Positions 33,174 through 43,942 of a stretch of DNA of 64,000 bases are shown piece by piece. Under the pieces are notes generated by a model. That model made no database searches. It saw only the letters and a program-made list of their open reading frames with translations, and was not told the DNA's origin. Each line of letters starts with the position of its first letter. Positions within the stretch are counted from its first letter, which is position 1. The position numbers were made by a program, and so were the translations under genes. Origin of the DNA: Camillea tinctor (lineage: Eukaryota > Ascomycota > Sordariomycetes > Xylariales > Xylariaceae); the NCBI GenBank assembly GCA_022578605.1, contig MU394086.1, positions 62,001 to 126,000 of the forward strand, given 5' to 3'.

Positions 33174-35814
33174 TTATGCAAGGTAGCCGAGCTCATCGTC
33201 GTCCAAACGCTCGAGGTATTCCTTGTCGAGGAGTATTTCTATGCATTTTTTGATATCACCCACTTTAGGGACAAATCGTGACTTGATTTGACTAATGCAC
33301 TCGCTCACCAACTGAGAGTGCTTCATCTTCTTCCGAGCTTTCATGATCCTGACAATAGCAGACTACAACGATAGTTAGTAAGAATTCGCATTAGTGGGGC
33401 AGGGGAGAGTCCTTACTTGCAACACTAGCTGACGGTCTTCTTCAATTGTCTTGTTAGTATCGGCCTCCTCCTGTTTCTGCTCGGTCTTCGTGCCAACGTT
33501 CAGATTCACCCGAATCTTCTTGCTCTTGAAGTCATAATTGAGATGGAACGTCTTGCCGGGGGCGGGCTTATCGCCATCAGGTTTCATAAGGAGAACTTTG
33601 GCCTTGCAAAGGATACCGAGTGCAGAGTCCAAGACCTCATTTGTCAGCTGGGTAACTGACAGAATATCCTCGTACGATTGGGCATCCTTATCATTGAACA
33701 TCAATAATATGGCCATCTGGTAGACGTTGACTTGGAACGTGTACGGGGTCTTGGAAGCCTTGCAGTAGCCAGTCTTGACCTCACCCTTGCAGAGTTGCCA
33801 TAACCAGGTCAACTTACGACCATTGTGCTTCTTCTTGTAGAAAAGCGAGAATCCGTCAAGATCTGCCTGGATCTCAGGAGGCGGGTTAAACGTCGTGTTG
33901 GGCGCCGTCAAAGGCCAGAAACTTGTTCCCAAAATTGAGTAAGAGGAATCCAGAGGTTGTTGTTTGTCTAAGTCTTCTTTAAGGTGCTCCCTGAAGCCAG
34001 TGTTGAGGTCCTTGGAAATTTGCATGTCCTGGAACATACGCTGTAACTTGTTGGTGTACTCAAAACCACACGCCTCTTTCAGCTTGCTGATCATACTCGT
34101 CTCGGCGTCGTCAGACGAGGAATTGCTGTGAACGAGTCGCCTAGCTAACATACGTGAGTAGAATTTCTGGAAAACGTCCTTATCCTCGATGTACTTGAAC
34201 ACGGTCATGATCTGGGTTAAAGTAGCATCGAGTTCGGCTTCTTCCACACCGGCTCCACTCTTCCTTAAAAGCACGTCTGTGTACTTGGCCAGTAACTCAG
34301 GAGACTTGCTAGAGCCGGCCTTGCAAATATCGTTGCGGTTCACGAATTCGCGGCAGGCATTATCTAGAGATCTTGTGAAGTCGGGCTCGTCCGTAAAGGC
34401 GCGCTTTACTAGTCCTTGGTACCGAGTATGTGTTTCGAGCAATGCCTCGACGTATACCTTTGGCTCAAGCTTCTCGGCATCCAACGCAACCTTGGTAACT
34501 GCGGCTAAGCCAGCATTTCTCACGTGAGCCTCGAATTTCTGTCGCAACGGGTCTAGACCGTCAGGGATCCGTATGAGCAGGTTATACATGCGTGCCATAT
34601 CGTCCTCTCGGTCGTTGTCTAGCAGAACCTGGAACTCATCCCTCAGCAAGGCCGAATGGTCAGCAATGAGCGATTTATTGCACGTCTTCTTTAACGGTTG
34701 TGCTATGTCGTTATGAAGGTACATCCGCACTCGTTCCTCCTCCTCGTTTAGCCGGGCCTCGGCTTTCTTCATGTATTCAACGACGCTGTTCTCCGAGACA
34801 AACTGTTTGGACTCGGCTTGGTAGAACTTCTCAGTCGCCGCTAGGAAGGGCTTCTCGAAATGGAACCTATAGATGTCAAGGGTCGACTTAGAAGCGTCGT
34901 GTTCGTCCAAGCCCAGCGACACAAAGGACTCAACAACCTGTTTTATCTGGCCATGCTCAATAGTCTCCCCGTTCCTCTGCTTCTCTACGAGCTTGAGAAC
35001 AGCACTCATGACCTTTTCGTGGACCTTGGTGAAGAATTCAGTGCGCCATTGGTATAGATGCAGGGTGTATACGTCATAAGTGTTTTTCTTTCCCTCGTCC
35101 ATCTCACGCTTGACCCAATGGCGGTTTAGATATCGGAAGAGGTGGTGGATGTACTTGGCTGCGATGGTGTACCTGTCCCATTCTCTGATATAGAATGATA
35201 ACAGAGCCTCATCGGCGTGCGCCTTGGATTGCTGGTATAGCCCGGCAAGGTGCTCGTTGAGATACTCTTTAAGCTTTCGGTAAAGATCCTCGCCGAGTAG
35301 GTGGGCTAGACGATTATTAGCGGATAGGAGGATAGGAGGACAGGAGGATAGGAAGGTAGGAGGGTAAGAATGACGGCTGCGAGTACATACCACCCCTATG
35401 TGCTTGCCCTACTGCACCAGATGTTCCGAGACCTACGGCTTTTTGCGAGGTACAGAAGTTGTGTACGGCGCTACAGCAGGTTAGTGCGCGATTCGCAAGT
35501 CAGTAGAGAGGGCTGTGAAATAAACCTACGTGTAGATGCCCATGTACTACAAAATCCGTGATTAGCCCTTGACGTAATGTAAAGTGGAGTTTGGCATAGC
35601 CAACTTACAGTTGTCATATCCATTCCATCCTGAAGATTGATCATAATCTTGGTAATGCCAGCCTGGAGGTAGTTCCAACTAGATATTATAATGTCAGTCG
35701 AGGTATATATTTATAAACGAACTCGAAGCTGGCGGTTGGGGGGAGCAGGGAGGCGGCATACGTAGCGTCGATGTCTTCCCGATTTGGGGCGGGAGGCATG
35801 CGGACGGCCCCCAT
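33174..35814 (-). CDS. CUL1: Cullin-1 (SCF ubiquitin ligase scaffold)
   Basis: Six exons on the minus strand: 35762-35814, 35609-35678, 35530-35546, 35391-35470, 33417-35305 and 33174-33362. They join in frame to 765 residues (human CUL1 is 776). The joined N-terminus reads [19 protein letters not shown], then [33 protein letters not shown] and [15 protein letters not shown]. An alternative ATG five codons in (35799) gives MPPAPNR. The last exon is the winged-helix WHB domain with [10 protein letters not shown], whose K711 is the expected Nedd8 site, ending DDDELGYLA. The final intron (33363-33416) has a perfect TACTAAC branch site. Cullin-1 bridges Skp1/F-box adaptors and Rbx1. The third exon is only 17 nt. 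The long exon's frame stays open into the preceding intron, which would mislead simple gene calling. Confidence 0.93.
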
Positions 35815-37461
35815 GGTAGTAGTGACCGACATTGTGACCGGTGTATTGGAGGTCCCCTCCGTGGAGGATGCGATCTACGACTTTTTTTTTCGTTGGGAGA
35901 GCGAAGTTGGATGGAAGGTCCTCAGACAATCAAGGCGGAAGACGGCGTGTTTGCCTTGGTGAGTGTCAGCAATTGCCACGAGGGATAGGTGTCGAAAGAT
36001 GCGGTGGTAGTGTTGCGGTGATCACGGAGGGTAAAGGGAAGGAGGGGAGGAGGAGAGGGATCTGCGCGCAGCGTGTGTTATACGGGATGGGTGATGTATC
36101 GATGTTGTATTGTACAGAGAGATCAGAGTAATGGGGATATTTGCATTGTTGAGGGAGGAGAAGGAAGACGAGGAAGACAGAAATCGTGTGTAGAAAAGCA
36201 CCTTTCAGGCCGGTATAGAATCTAGGAATCCACAAGGCAGTAATAAAGTGGAAGTGCTAAGGTAGGGTGAGATCCTTAGAATGGAATATGACCCAACCAA
36301 CAAACCACAAGTTGAAAAGGGAAAGAAAAGAAAAAGGGTAAAAAAAATGAAGGGAAAAAAAAAGAAAAAAGAAAATAATAACAACAACAATGATTAAGTA
36401 TAAATTTGCATTCCCATGAAGAAGGCAAAGTTGGGGAAAACAGTAAATGTTGTGTTGTTGGCGTGGGGTTGACAACCAAAGTCGGGCTTGGGGCCAAAAG
36501 AAGTAGTATGGATGAATGGAGATGTTAGATTGATGGAGTGAATTATTAACTTAGAAGTTGGTAGGTAGCCTTTTACGAAGCAGAAACTCTTTCCCTCCAG
36601 GCGGCACTGACCAATATGAGCTAAGCCTAGAAAGGCCTAGCGTACTTGAACTTTGTTACCATTCACCTGTCACCGCCTGGATCCATATGATGCCCCTCTG
36701 TAACTTCTCGGCTGCCGTTGGTAAGGTAAGGTACTCAATGTTTCTCTTTTTCCTTCAAGTTTTATTGTTAGTTTACTATTGTTTCCAACATGAGACCTTG
36801 AAAGAGGAGATAATAGCATTTTCTTTATTTAATGTATGTACCTAAGGTTAACTTTACATAACTAATAGCACAACTAACAGTAAATTATCCCAACTAATAC
36901 TACTAACTACTAACCCAGGTATGTACTAGGTATGGGATTATTCAATTCCCATATTTCTTCTCTTCCCTCCCAACCTTCAGGTAACTTACAGTACTACGTC
37001 TTCTCATCTCCATAAATTTATATAGACAAGCATCGGGCATCATATCATATGCACTTACTTCGGTACTACTTAGGTAAATAACTGACCTATGAATAAATGC
37101 ATACTATGTAGGCATCTGCCCCACTAACCCAACTTATCAGTCTTAGGTACTATGTAGGGTAGGTATATATACGCTAAGGTTTACCCAAGGCAACAGCTAT
37201 GACATACATAGTATTTTAGGTAGCCTTCTTCATGGCTGGAACCTAAATTATACCAATCGAATCAGCAGCAGCAAGTACTCAAAGTACCTTATTGCATAAG
37301 AAAAATCGACATTTCTCTCCAGTCATAATGCAAAGGAAACCGTAGTTAGACACATCCGCGTTGGTGAGAATACGTTTCTCTTTTGCTTGTTTTTATTATA
37401 TCTTTTTTTTTCAACCTTTTCTTTTATTCACTTGCTTTCCAGCTAGTTAACCTACGTCATT
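35815..37461. other. Cullin-1 promoter and SRF1-like 3' flank
   Basis: About 1.6 kb with no gene recognised. The left part is upstream of cullin-1, the right part downstream of the SRF1-like gene. It has purine-rich runs at 36300-36400 and several GGTAGGTA/CTAAGGTA motifs. Confidence 0.6.
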
Positions 37462-38505
37462 TCATTTTTCATGACCATTCTCGATCCCTCCTAGCTTCTC
37501 CGCCAGCCTGAAAACGCTAATGGTGAAATTCAGAATCCATGCTATCAGCCCGACGGCCATCAACGCAGCGAGACCTCGTGCCAGATGCAGCGATACCTTC
37601 TCTTCCCGCGCACGTACAGGATCTGTCGAGGACCCGTCCCCGCTATGGTATACTAGGGCTTCGAAGGCCAAAGCCGTGCTGGCAGCCTTGAACACGATGA
37701 ACACCAAGTCTAGGAGAGTAAGCGATACTTTTTGCGCCGGCGGTCGTAGCCCCAGCGGCTTTCCTGTATATTCGTCCCACAACATGTAGAGTATGTAAGG
37801 AATGGCCACCACATCAATGATTATGGCCACAATGGCTTGTGACGTCTCTGGAGCGTTGTCGGTGGGTATGTTAGGATTCTCCTCTCTCCTGTATATATTA
37901 CATGCCAGGGCAAGAGCAGCAATCGTGGTGATAAGGACCACGAGACGGAAAATAAGTGGCGCGATGGGGTGGCGCAAGACGAAATTCCCGAAGCGCATGA
38001 ACCACGTCTTTTTCCGAGAGGGCGACTTTGTTTTGGGATCTAGGGAGTGTAACGGCGTTCGCACGGGCTTATCCAGCCCCGGCATCTGCTTCTCCAAGAC
38101 ATTGGGCGCAACGACCTCGTAGTTGTCATCTGGATTCCGGCCATAGGAGGACGAGTGGATGAAATCGCGCCATCGCGCATACGGATCTTCGTCAGGCGCT
38201 CGATACCCCAGTCCCATAATAACCGGCTCAGCAGTCCGTAGGTGGTCCCATCGCCGGCCGGGCCGGTCGGCACGTTTTCTCAGGAACACGGGGAGTTTAG
38301 ATACATGGTCGTGCTTCTCATCGACCCAATCCACGTAGCCGTCCTTGGATACGCGGCGCTTTAACGCATGGTTGCCCTTAGCCTGTTCTGGATGGACACT
38401 CGGCGGCGGAGGGTGGAGGGGCTTATGGTGCTTCTGGCCGTGGACATGTTCGTCATAGAGTTCCACCCACGCAGGCACAGTAATCCTCAAGGGGTTTCGC
38501 GACAT
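37462..38505 (-). CDS. SRF1-like multi-pass membrane protein (phospholipase D regulator family)
   Basis: Single exon, 347 residues, starting at the ATG at 38505 (MSRNPLRITVPAWVELYDEH). An in-frame ATG seven codons upstream (38526) is an alternative. The N-terminal 170 residues are soluble, with conserved-looking stretches RPGRRWDHLRTAEP, DPYARWRDFIHSSSYGR and NVLEKQMPGLD. Four membrane segments follow at about 182-203, 222-243, 262-285 and 309-331, with DEYTGKPLGLRP between the second and third. This layout and these motifs match, as I recall them, fungal proteins annotated as regulator of phospholipase D SRF1, which in yeast affects Spo14 activity. The family call is moderately sure; a phospholipase D role here is inference. 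Confidence 0.7.
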   Translation of the reverse strand: MSRNPLRITVPAWVELYDEHVHGQKHHKPLHPPPPSVHPEQAKGNHALKRRVSKDGYVDWVDEKHDHVSKLPVFLRKRADRPGRRWDHLRTAEPVIMGLGYRAPDEDPYARWRDFIHSSSYGRNPDDNYEVVAPNVLEKQMPGLDKPVRTPLHSLDPKTKSPSRKKTWFMRFGNFVLRHPIAPLIFRLVVLITTIAALALACNIYRREENPNIPTDNAPETSQAIVAIIIDVVAIPYILYMLWDEYTGKPLGLRPPAQKVSLTLLDLVFIVFKAASTALAFEALVYHSGDGSSTDPVRAREEKVSLHLARGLAALMAVGLIAWILNFTISVFRLAEKLGGIENGHEK

Positions 38506-39600
38506 TGTTACCGGAGCAATGCACACATGAGATCAGGGTAGGGCGGGTTAGAATGTAAGCAGAAGCACAGGTGAGCTGTTCGAAGGTTGGATACACAGAT
38601 GATATGTATTATTATCTTTGCTCATTCCTGTTTCCGGACATGTCGGATGGTGTGGGGAGGAGAGAGAATCAGGTGAAAAGTAGATAGGTGTAAGGTCAGT
38701 TGAGGTACGGAGCTCCCAATAGGAATTGCTGACTGCCAACACAGCCTTCAAAATGTGTAACTGTAATTGGAACAACTTTTCATAGAGTTCTGGAGAAATC
38801 GGGGATGGCGTTATGCGGCCTAGAAATGGGCGCAGCGTAGGGAGAAGATGAGTGGGTTTAGATGAGAGTCGGGGGATTCAATTAACATTCCAATTAATCA
38901 TGAATACAGTAAAGTTTTTTTGGGGGGGGGGAGGAGAAGAGAAGGAAAAAGAAAAAAAAGAAAAATGAATGGTATTTAGAATAATAAAAACAATGGACGA
39001 AGAGAAACAAAAACTAAAGAAATGGGTATTATAACAGGCACAAGAATGGGCCAAACGCCTACTCGCGACGCGCAGGTCAGACGAGTTTGAAGAAAGGTGA
39101 AATTGATGGAGTTGCGAAATATCGCAAGTCGAAGGCCGTAACAAGGCTTTTAGTAGGAAAAGATAAATAAAAACGAAATTTCGAGGATGGCAGGACTTGT
39201 AACAAGGGCATCTGAGCTAGCTGATTGGCTTGAGTGTTTGACGAGTGAGCTTAAGTGGGGAATAATGTCTTAGCGCCAAGCCAGTTTCAGTTGCGCGCGG
39301 CTGGGGGGGGAGGAGAACAGACCAGAACAGACAAGTCAAGGTTAGAGGTTAGGTAGTAGTGTACCTTACGTACAATACATTTTACACTGAACATATAAGT
39401 ACCTATCTATATAACAGGGTGGGTGCAGGTCATTAAGATCCTAGATATCGACTCGAGTTTAAGTAAGTAAGCACTTAACAAGCCACAGCCTCATAGTTCT
39501 AAGCTAAGTACCTAGTACCCAGGGGGCGTGCAACACTGTAGATGAGAAAGTTCTCACATGAATAGTCAAGAACATCTAACGAAGGGTTTAATAAGATGTA
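38506..39600. other. Upstream region of the SRF1-like gene
   Basis: About 1.1 kb with no gene recognised. A poly-G/purine stretch lies at about 38918-38960. Confidence 0.55.
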
Positions 39601-40214
39601 CTACAATCTTCCAGTTCGAGGTGCTCCCTCGATCCAAACCCATATTCCCCTCATCCAAACAACGGACGCTTTGGCGGGCCACGGTTTGACCGTATTCCAA
39701 TTATACTCTCGACAAGTTTGCTTGGCAGAGGGTAATTGAATAGACTGGTCTAATCTATCTATCGAGGCTATCTGGAACTTGATAGTATCGTTGATCTCCC
39801 GAGTCCAGCCAACGTTACATAGTAAAATGCACTGGTCGAGATTCGTCCTGGCTTGCTCAAGTTCGTGTATTCCGGTGTCTATTTTCTGCTTCTCGTCGGG
39901 GTCGCAAAATAGTACTTGAAATATCTGCTCCGGCCTTCTCTTTTTAAACCCGTCCCAGCGCTTTTGTAAAGGGGATAGTCGATTATGTAGGTTAGTTTTT
40001 TCGCAGCCTTGTCGACCTCTGCAACCGCACCTTTGATAAGGTACGTTTCCAACGCATCCTCACTCATAACCAAGCGGACAAGTTTGTCTGCTTTTATGAC
40101 TTCATTACAGCACTTGTCGATAAGGTCATAAAGCTGGTCTTTGGCATCTACCTTCTCCCGGATCCAACGAAAGAGCTGAATAGCCTGCTCTAGTATGGCC
40201 TCAACCCTGATCAT
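39601..40214 (-). CDS. Small helical protein of unknown family, possibly a fungal NLR N-terminal-type domain
   Basis: Two frames can be joined. Exon 1 (40017-40214) begins MIRVEAILEQAIQLFRW, and exon 2 (39601-39960) contains RWDGFKKRRPEQIFQVLF and ends APRTGRL. The segment between them (39961-40016, 56 nt) starts GT, contains CTAAC, ends AG and is in phase 0, so it reads like an intron, although the GTCGAC donor is unusual. The joined product is 185 residues, mostly amphipathic helices. The helical pattern followed by a W..F motif and another helix pair recalls HeLo or SesA domains at the N-terminus of fungal NLR-like proteins, but no NACHT is present and I cannot confirm the match. If the intron is wrong, this is a frameshifted pseudogene. 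It is divergent from the 40362 gene, with about 150 nt between starts. Confidence 0.4.
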
Positions 40215-40361
40215 GAGTGCGAAGGCCCTGTCACGATCCCACAATAAAATCCAAGGCGCAAAGGCTCAAGCAATCTGTATATTGTGCGTAGCAAAGAATG
40301 GCGTGGGGAGAAAGAGAGAGATACCTCACGCAGCTAGGCAATTTTCAAGCCGTCTAATATC

Positions 40362-41126
40362 ATGAGTGGATTACGTTCGCCTCGAGAGAACTCCAAGACC
40401 CCTGAGAATCCTCCATCGCCAAGCGCCTCCGAAGACCTACTTCAAAGTAACTTCGACAGTCTGAATCTGAGTCTTACTGACAACGATCTTCTTCAAGATA
40501 TTATAACGACGTTAGTTAATGCAGTCCCAGCATATGACGGATCAAATAATGCTATTCTGGTTTGCCTCTAACTTCTAACGACTTTTGCCAAAACTTCATG
40601 CTGTCCTTTCGCTATTACGAGCATTTCCTACATGGAAAATTTGCGGGGAAAAGGGTTCACATGTAGTCGGTAGAACGTCTTTTTGATATACTCCAAATAT
40701 TTCTAGTGAGCAAAGCTATTGATTGCGTCTCCAATGTTTCCGGGAAAGTGTTAACGGATCTACACAATAGTGATGGAAACACACGTCTCTGTCAGGTAGC
40801 CAACATTTTGGAAATCAGTGCTTCTAAGCTCCTTGAACTAAGATCCTTACTGGAGCGACTGGGTACAAAGTATGCAACTCTCTTTGCAACCATCAAAGGA
40901 AAAGAACGACGATACGGACCTGGAAATCGACAATATATGGCAAAATATCCGGCAATTACCTCCTGTCTACTTTCTGACCTATATAACAGATGGTTCTGAG
41001 AACCCCCAGTCCACCAATACCTCGAACATTAGGTCTAGCTTCAACGTCATATCCGTTGCTGATTTCTTAGAAAGGTATGTGGAAAGTGAAGATGATGAGC
41101 TTGGGATCAATTCAATGCAGACTTAA
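40362..41126 (+). pseudogene. Unrecognised gene, apparently broken
   Basis: Three open segments follow each other in different frames: 40362-40571 (MSGLRSPRENSKTPENP, Ser/Pro-rich then acidic helix), 40706-40999 (helical, with ISASKLLELRSLLERL) and 40872-41126 (NIWQNIRQLPPVYFLTYI, then ISVADFLERYVESEDDE). A TTTCTAG acceptor-like site precedes the second, but no donor found joins the first and second cleanly without a stop. The second and third overlap in different frames with no intron of usable length between them. The simplest reading is a gene with at least one frameshift. No domain is recognised. Confidence 0.35.
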
Positions 41127-42028
41127 ATCCCATAGATCAAAGTGATCAGACAGGTCGCCCTCTGACCCCTGAGAAATTATCTCGTGAGAAATAAATGTTG
41201 ACAATACCTAGTAATAAGTTACTCTTATTCTAAGATTGGGGGCATTCGTTGTTGGAGTATAGGTTGACTACTTAGGTACCTTCAATATATACTAACTAGG
41301 TACTGTGGTGAGGTCTCCCAGCCGCAAGGGGGCACATGACAAGCATACAGGCATAAAACCACACTAACCCGTTTCCCATTCATGCTAAGGTAAGCATGTA
41401 TCTATGTATCATCCAAGCCCCTCTACCACTCTACTACATTAGACCATGATCCTAGTCCATGTGCGTCACTGACTTTTTAAGATAGCAAACCAGAACGTCG
41501 CATGGTGGAGCTAGCTAGGTACTGCGCACAAGGAAAAGAGGAGCAAAAAAGAAAGAGCTGCCTCAAACTGCTCAAACTAGAACAACTAAAAAAGACAAGC
41601 TTGACCAGGGAGGGATGTTTAAGGGAAAAAATGAAAATAAAAAATAAAAAATCATCGTCACAGTACATATCAACAATTACTTGTTCAACTTTAATTCTTT
41701 TTCTTTTCTTTTCTTTTTTCTTGGTCAAGATGTTATGCTCCACGTCAGTTACCTGATCCACAGGTGAGGCAACCAGAGACGAGATTTATCTCTCTCTCTT
41801 TCTTTTTCCCTTTCTTTATTTTATTTATAAGTAACCTTTGATCACTTCTCTGCGCTGGTTTGTGAGTTTTGAATTTCTCGAGGATAGAGATTCTACCTGC
41901 CTATACTTATTCCTCTTCCTTTACCTCTGCTTCTATATCTACCTCCTTACCCAATACCGATCCCCCCCACTAGCAATCAGCTCCAGCACCAGTACCAACA
42001 ACCTGTGCTCGGTGAGCTCGTCGCGATA
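41127..42028. other. Upstream region of the Mit_KHE1 gene
   Basis: About 0.9 kb with no gene recognised. Pyrimidine-rich runs at 41690-41725 and 41790-41830 probably belong to the promoter or 5' UTR of the next gene. Confidence 0.55.
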
Positions 42029-42952
42029 ATGAGACTCTTCCTCCTGCCCATATCGACCCGGCGGACCTTGATATACTGTCAAAAATTAAAGCCCCTGCCC
42101 ACTCACAAGCAGACCCTAGTAGAAAAGGCCACCGTCCGAGCTGCGCAGCTCTGGTCGGGCTGGGAGAAAAAGGAAAGTGGTTGGCAGAAGAAAGTGGTCG
42201 AGTACGGCAACTATGCGCTCAGGAGAATCCCCTACGAGGAATGGGGGTTGAAGTCCGTCCCGCCCCTGTCTACCAAGAGAAGACAAGAAGAGATCCTAGG
42301 AAAGGAGCAGAATGTCCTCATCTTCCCCGAGACCGTCATCCCCTCCACCAAAGCGACAGATGTCTTACGAACCCTGGCTATGGAGCGCGAGTCGCTGCAC
42401 CGGAACAGGTTGCTGTGGTGCTTCATCGGCATGCCCATCAGTGCCCCATTTGCTCTTGTACCAATGTATGTTTGATTTTGATTACTATCCGACTTTCTAG
42501 TACTAGGGAGTGTATAGATCCAAGGACTTACCACTAGCCACAGAATTCCCAACCTGCCTTTCTTCTATCTCGTCTACCGCGCGTGGTCGCATTGGCGCGC
42601 CCTCGCCGGCGGGAAGCATCTCCAGTTCTTGGTCTCCCACGATCTTCTCGCAGTCTCGCCATCCAAAGTACTAGACACCATCTACCCACCCCTTCTGCCC
42701 TCCACCCCTGTGCCAACACAACCAACAACCACGAAGCCATCCCAAGATGAAAAGATGTTGCTCTCGCAAGAGAACGGGCGCCAGCTTGTCAGGGCGCTGG
42801 AAATACCCGAACTGGAGGTCGAGCTCGACCGGGCGATATGGCAAGTCGAGCATGCGATCCAGAAAGGCCGGGAAGAGAAATCTCCATCTGCCAGCCCTGC
42901 CAGCCCATCCACTGTTTCTAAGCCATCCGAGCCCGTGTCCGAGAAAAAATGA
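42029..42952 (+). CDS. Mitochondrial K+-H+ exchange-related protein (Mit_KHE1 family)
   Basis: Two exons, 42029-42465 and 42544-42952, give 281 residues. The 78-nt intron has a GTATGT donor and CACAG acceptor and splits an Ile codon (LVP-I-IPNLPFFYLVYRAW). The start MRLFLLPISTRRTLIYCQ is the conserved N-terminus of the Mit_KHE1 family (yeast Ydl183c). Further family motifs are WEKKESGWQKKVVEYGNYALRRIP (split) and, in exon 2, SHWRALAGGKHLQFLV. The last 50 residues are Ser/Pro/Glu-rich and variable. Family members are mitochondrial proteins implicated in potassium-proton exchange across the inner membrane. The ATG at 42029 is preferred over one eight codons upstream (42005, non-ATG). Confidence 0.88.
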
Positions 42953-43225
42953 GCGCGCAAGGTCCGTTCCGTTAGTGATGATACGACTGCATGATAGGCA
43001 ACGCCATGAATCGAAAAACAATATGAAGCATACGAATCATTTTGATGACGGCGTCCATGGGCGGGGAAGCGTTCCGACAATAGATAGATTCGCATCGCTC
43101 CTCATTATAACAATGATAATGGATAAGGGTCTGATATCACTTGCTTCTCCTTCTGAATTTATGATCGGGACAACGACATGACCAGTCTAATCCGATCAAA
43201 ACCTTGAAGCTCCGGCACGTACATT

Positions 43226-43942
43226 TCACCGTCCATGGATAGAGCCCGAAGGTCGAACAGCCGTCCAGAGACCAACGGCGCATAGAATTCCCACCGCCGT
43301 CAGCACCCGTCTTCTCGTCAACACCTTCGATTGTCGACTTCTTTTGTAAGACGAGTATTTAGCTGTTTCCGATGATGGGGGTGTCAGGCCGCCCACCTGT
43401 CGTCGACCTTCCTCGCATGCAATGAGCGGCTGCTTCTCCGTGCCTGTTTCCACGTCGTCCAGATCTATATCGTGATATTCCCCCACCGGCGTAACTGGTC
43501 GCTCGGTTTTGCTCCTCGTTGTGCTCTCTCTCGTATCCCTATTTATCGTCGCCTGCTTTGGTACAAGCACGGGGGCAGGTGCACTTGCTGGGGCGAGAGC
43601 GGAGGGAGGGACGGTGACGGCAACGGGTGCAAGAACCGGGGCAGGAACGGGGCCGAGAGAGGGCGCCGGTGGAGGAATAAAGTTGATCTCATGATTGATG
43701 GAAGGATAGCCCGCAATGACGCTACGCAGCGTCATCGACCGCCACGCCGCCGCCGCTTTCTGTCGCATAAGCCTTTGCGTCGGGCTCAGCTGACCGCCCA
43801 TCTTCCGCGCTACTCGTATATAGCTCCCCCTCCTGGGCCTCCTAGTAGACGAAGGGGTATCTGGACTCGATGGGTTGAGGGGAGATGGGACTGAAGGCGT
43901 GTACGACACCTCCCTTAACGACATATTCGAAGAGGGCGTCAT
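43226..43942 (-). CDS. Pro/Ala-rich protein with a C-terminal membrane anchor, unknown
   Basis: Single exon, 238 residues from the ATG at 43942 (MTPSSNMSLREVSYTPSVPS). The frame is open for 40 more codons upstream, but that part looks like 5' UTR. The N-terminal 60 residues are Ser/Pro-rich with basic patches, including RRGSYIRVARKMGGQLS. A central region of Pro-Ala-Val repeats (PVPAPVLAPVAV type) follows, then an acidic patch (YHDIDLDDVETGTE). Near the C-terminus SKVLTRRR precedes one hydrophobic segment (VLTAVGILCAVGLW) and a short tail. This suggests a tail-anchored protein with a cytosolic disordered domain. No family is recognised. It converges on the Mit_KHE1 gene with about 270 nt between stops. 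Confidence 0.6.
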   Translation of the reverse strand: MTPSSNMSLREVSYTPSVPSPLNPSSPDTPSSTRRPRRGSYIRVARKMGGQLSPTQRLMRQKAAAAWRSMTLRSVIAGYPSINHEINFIPPPAPSLGPVPAPVLAPVAVTVPPSALAPASAPAPVLVPKQATINRDTRESTTRSKTERPVTPVGEYHDIDLDDVETGTEKQPLIACEEGRRQVGGLTPPSSETAKYSSYKRSRQSKVLTRRRVLTAVGILCAVGLWTAVRPSGSIHGR

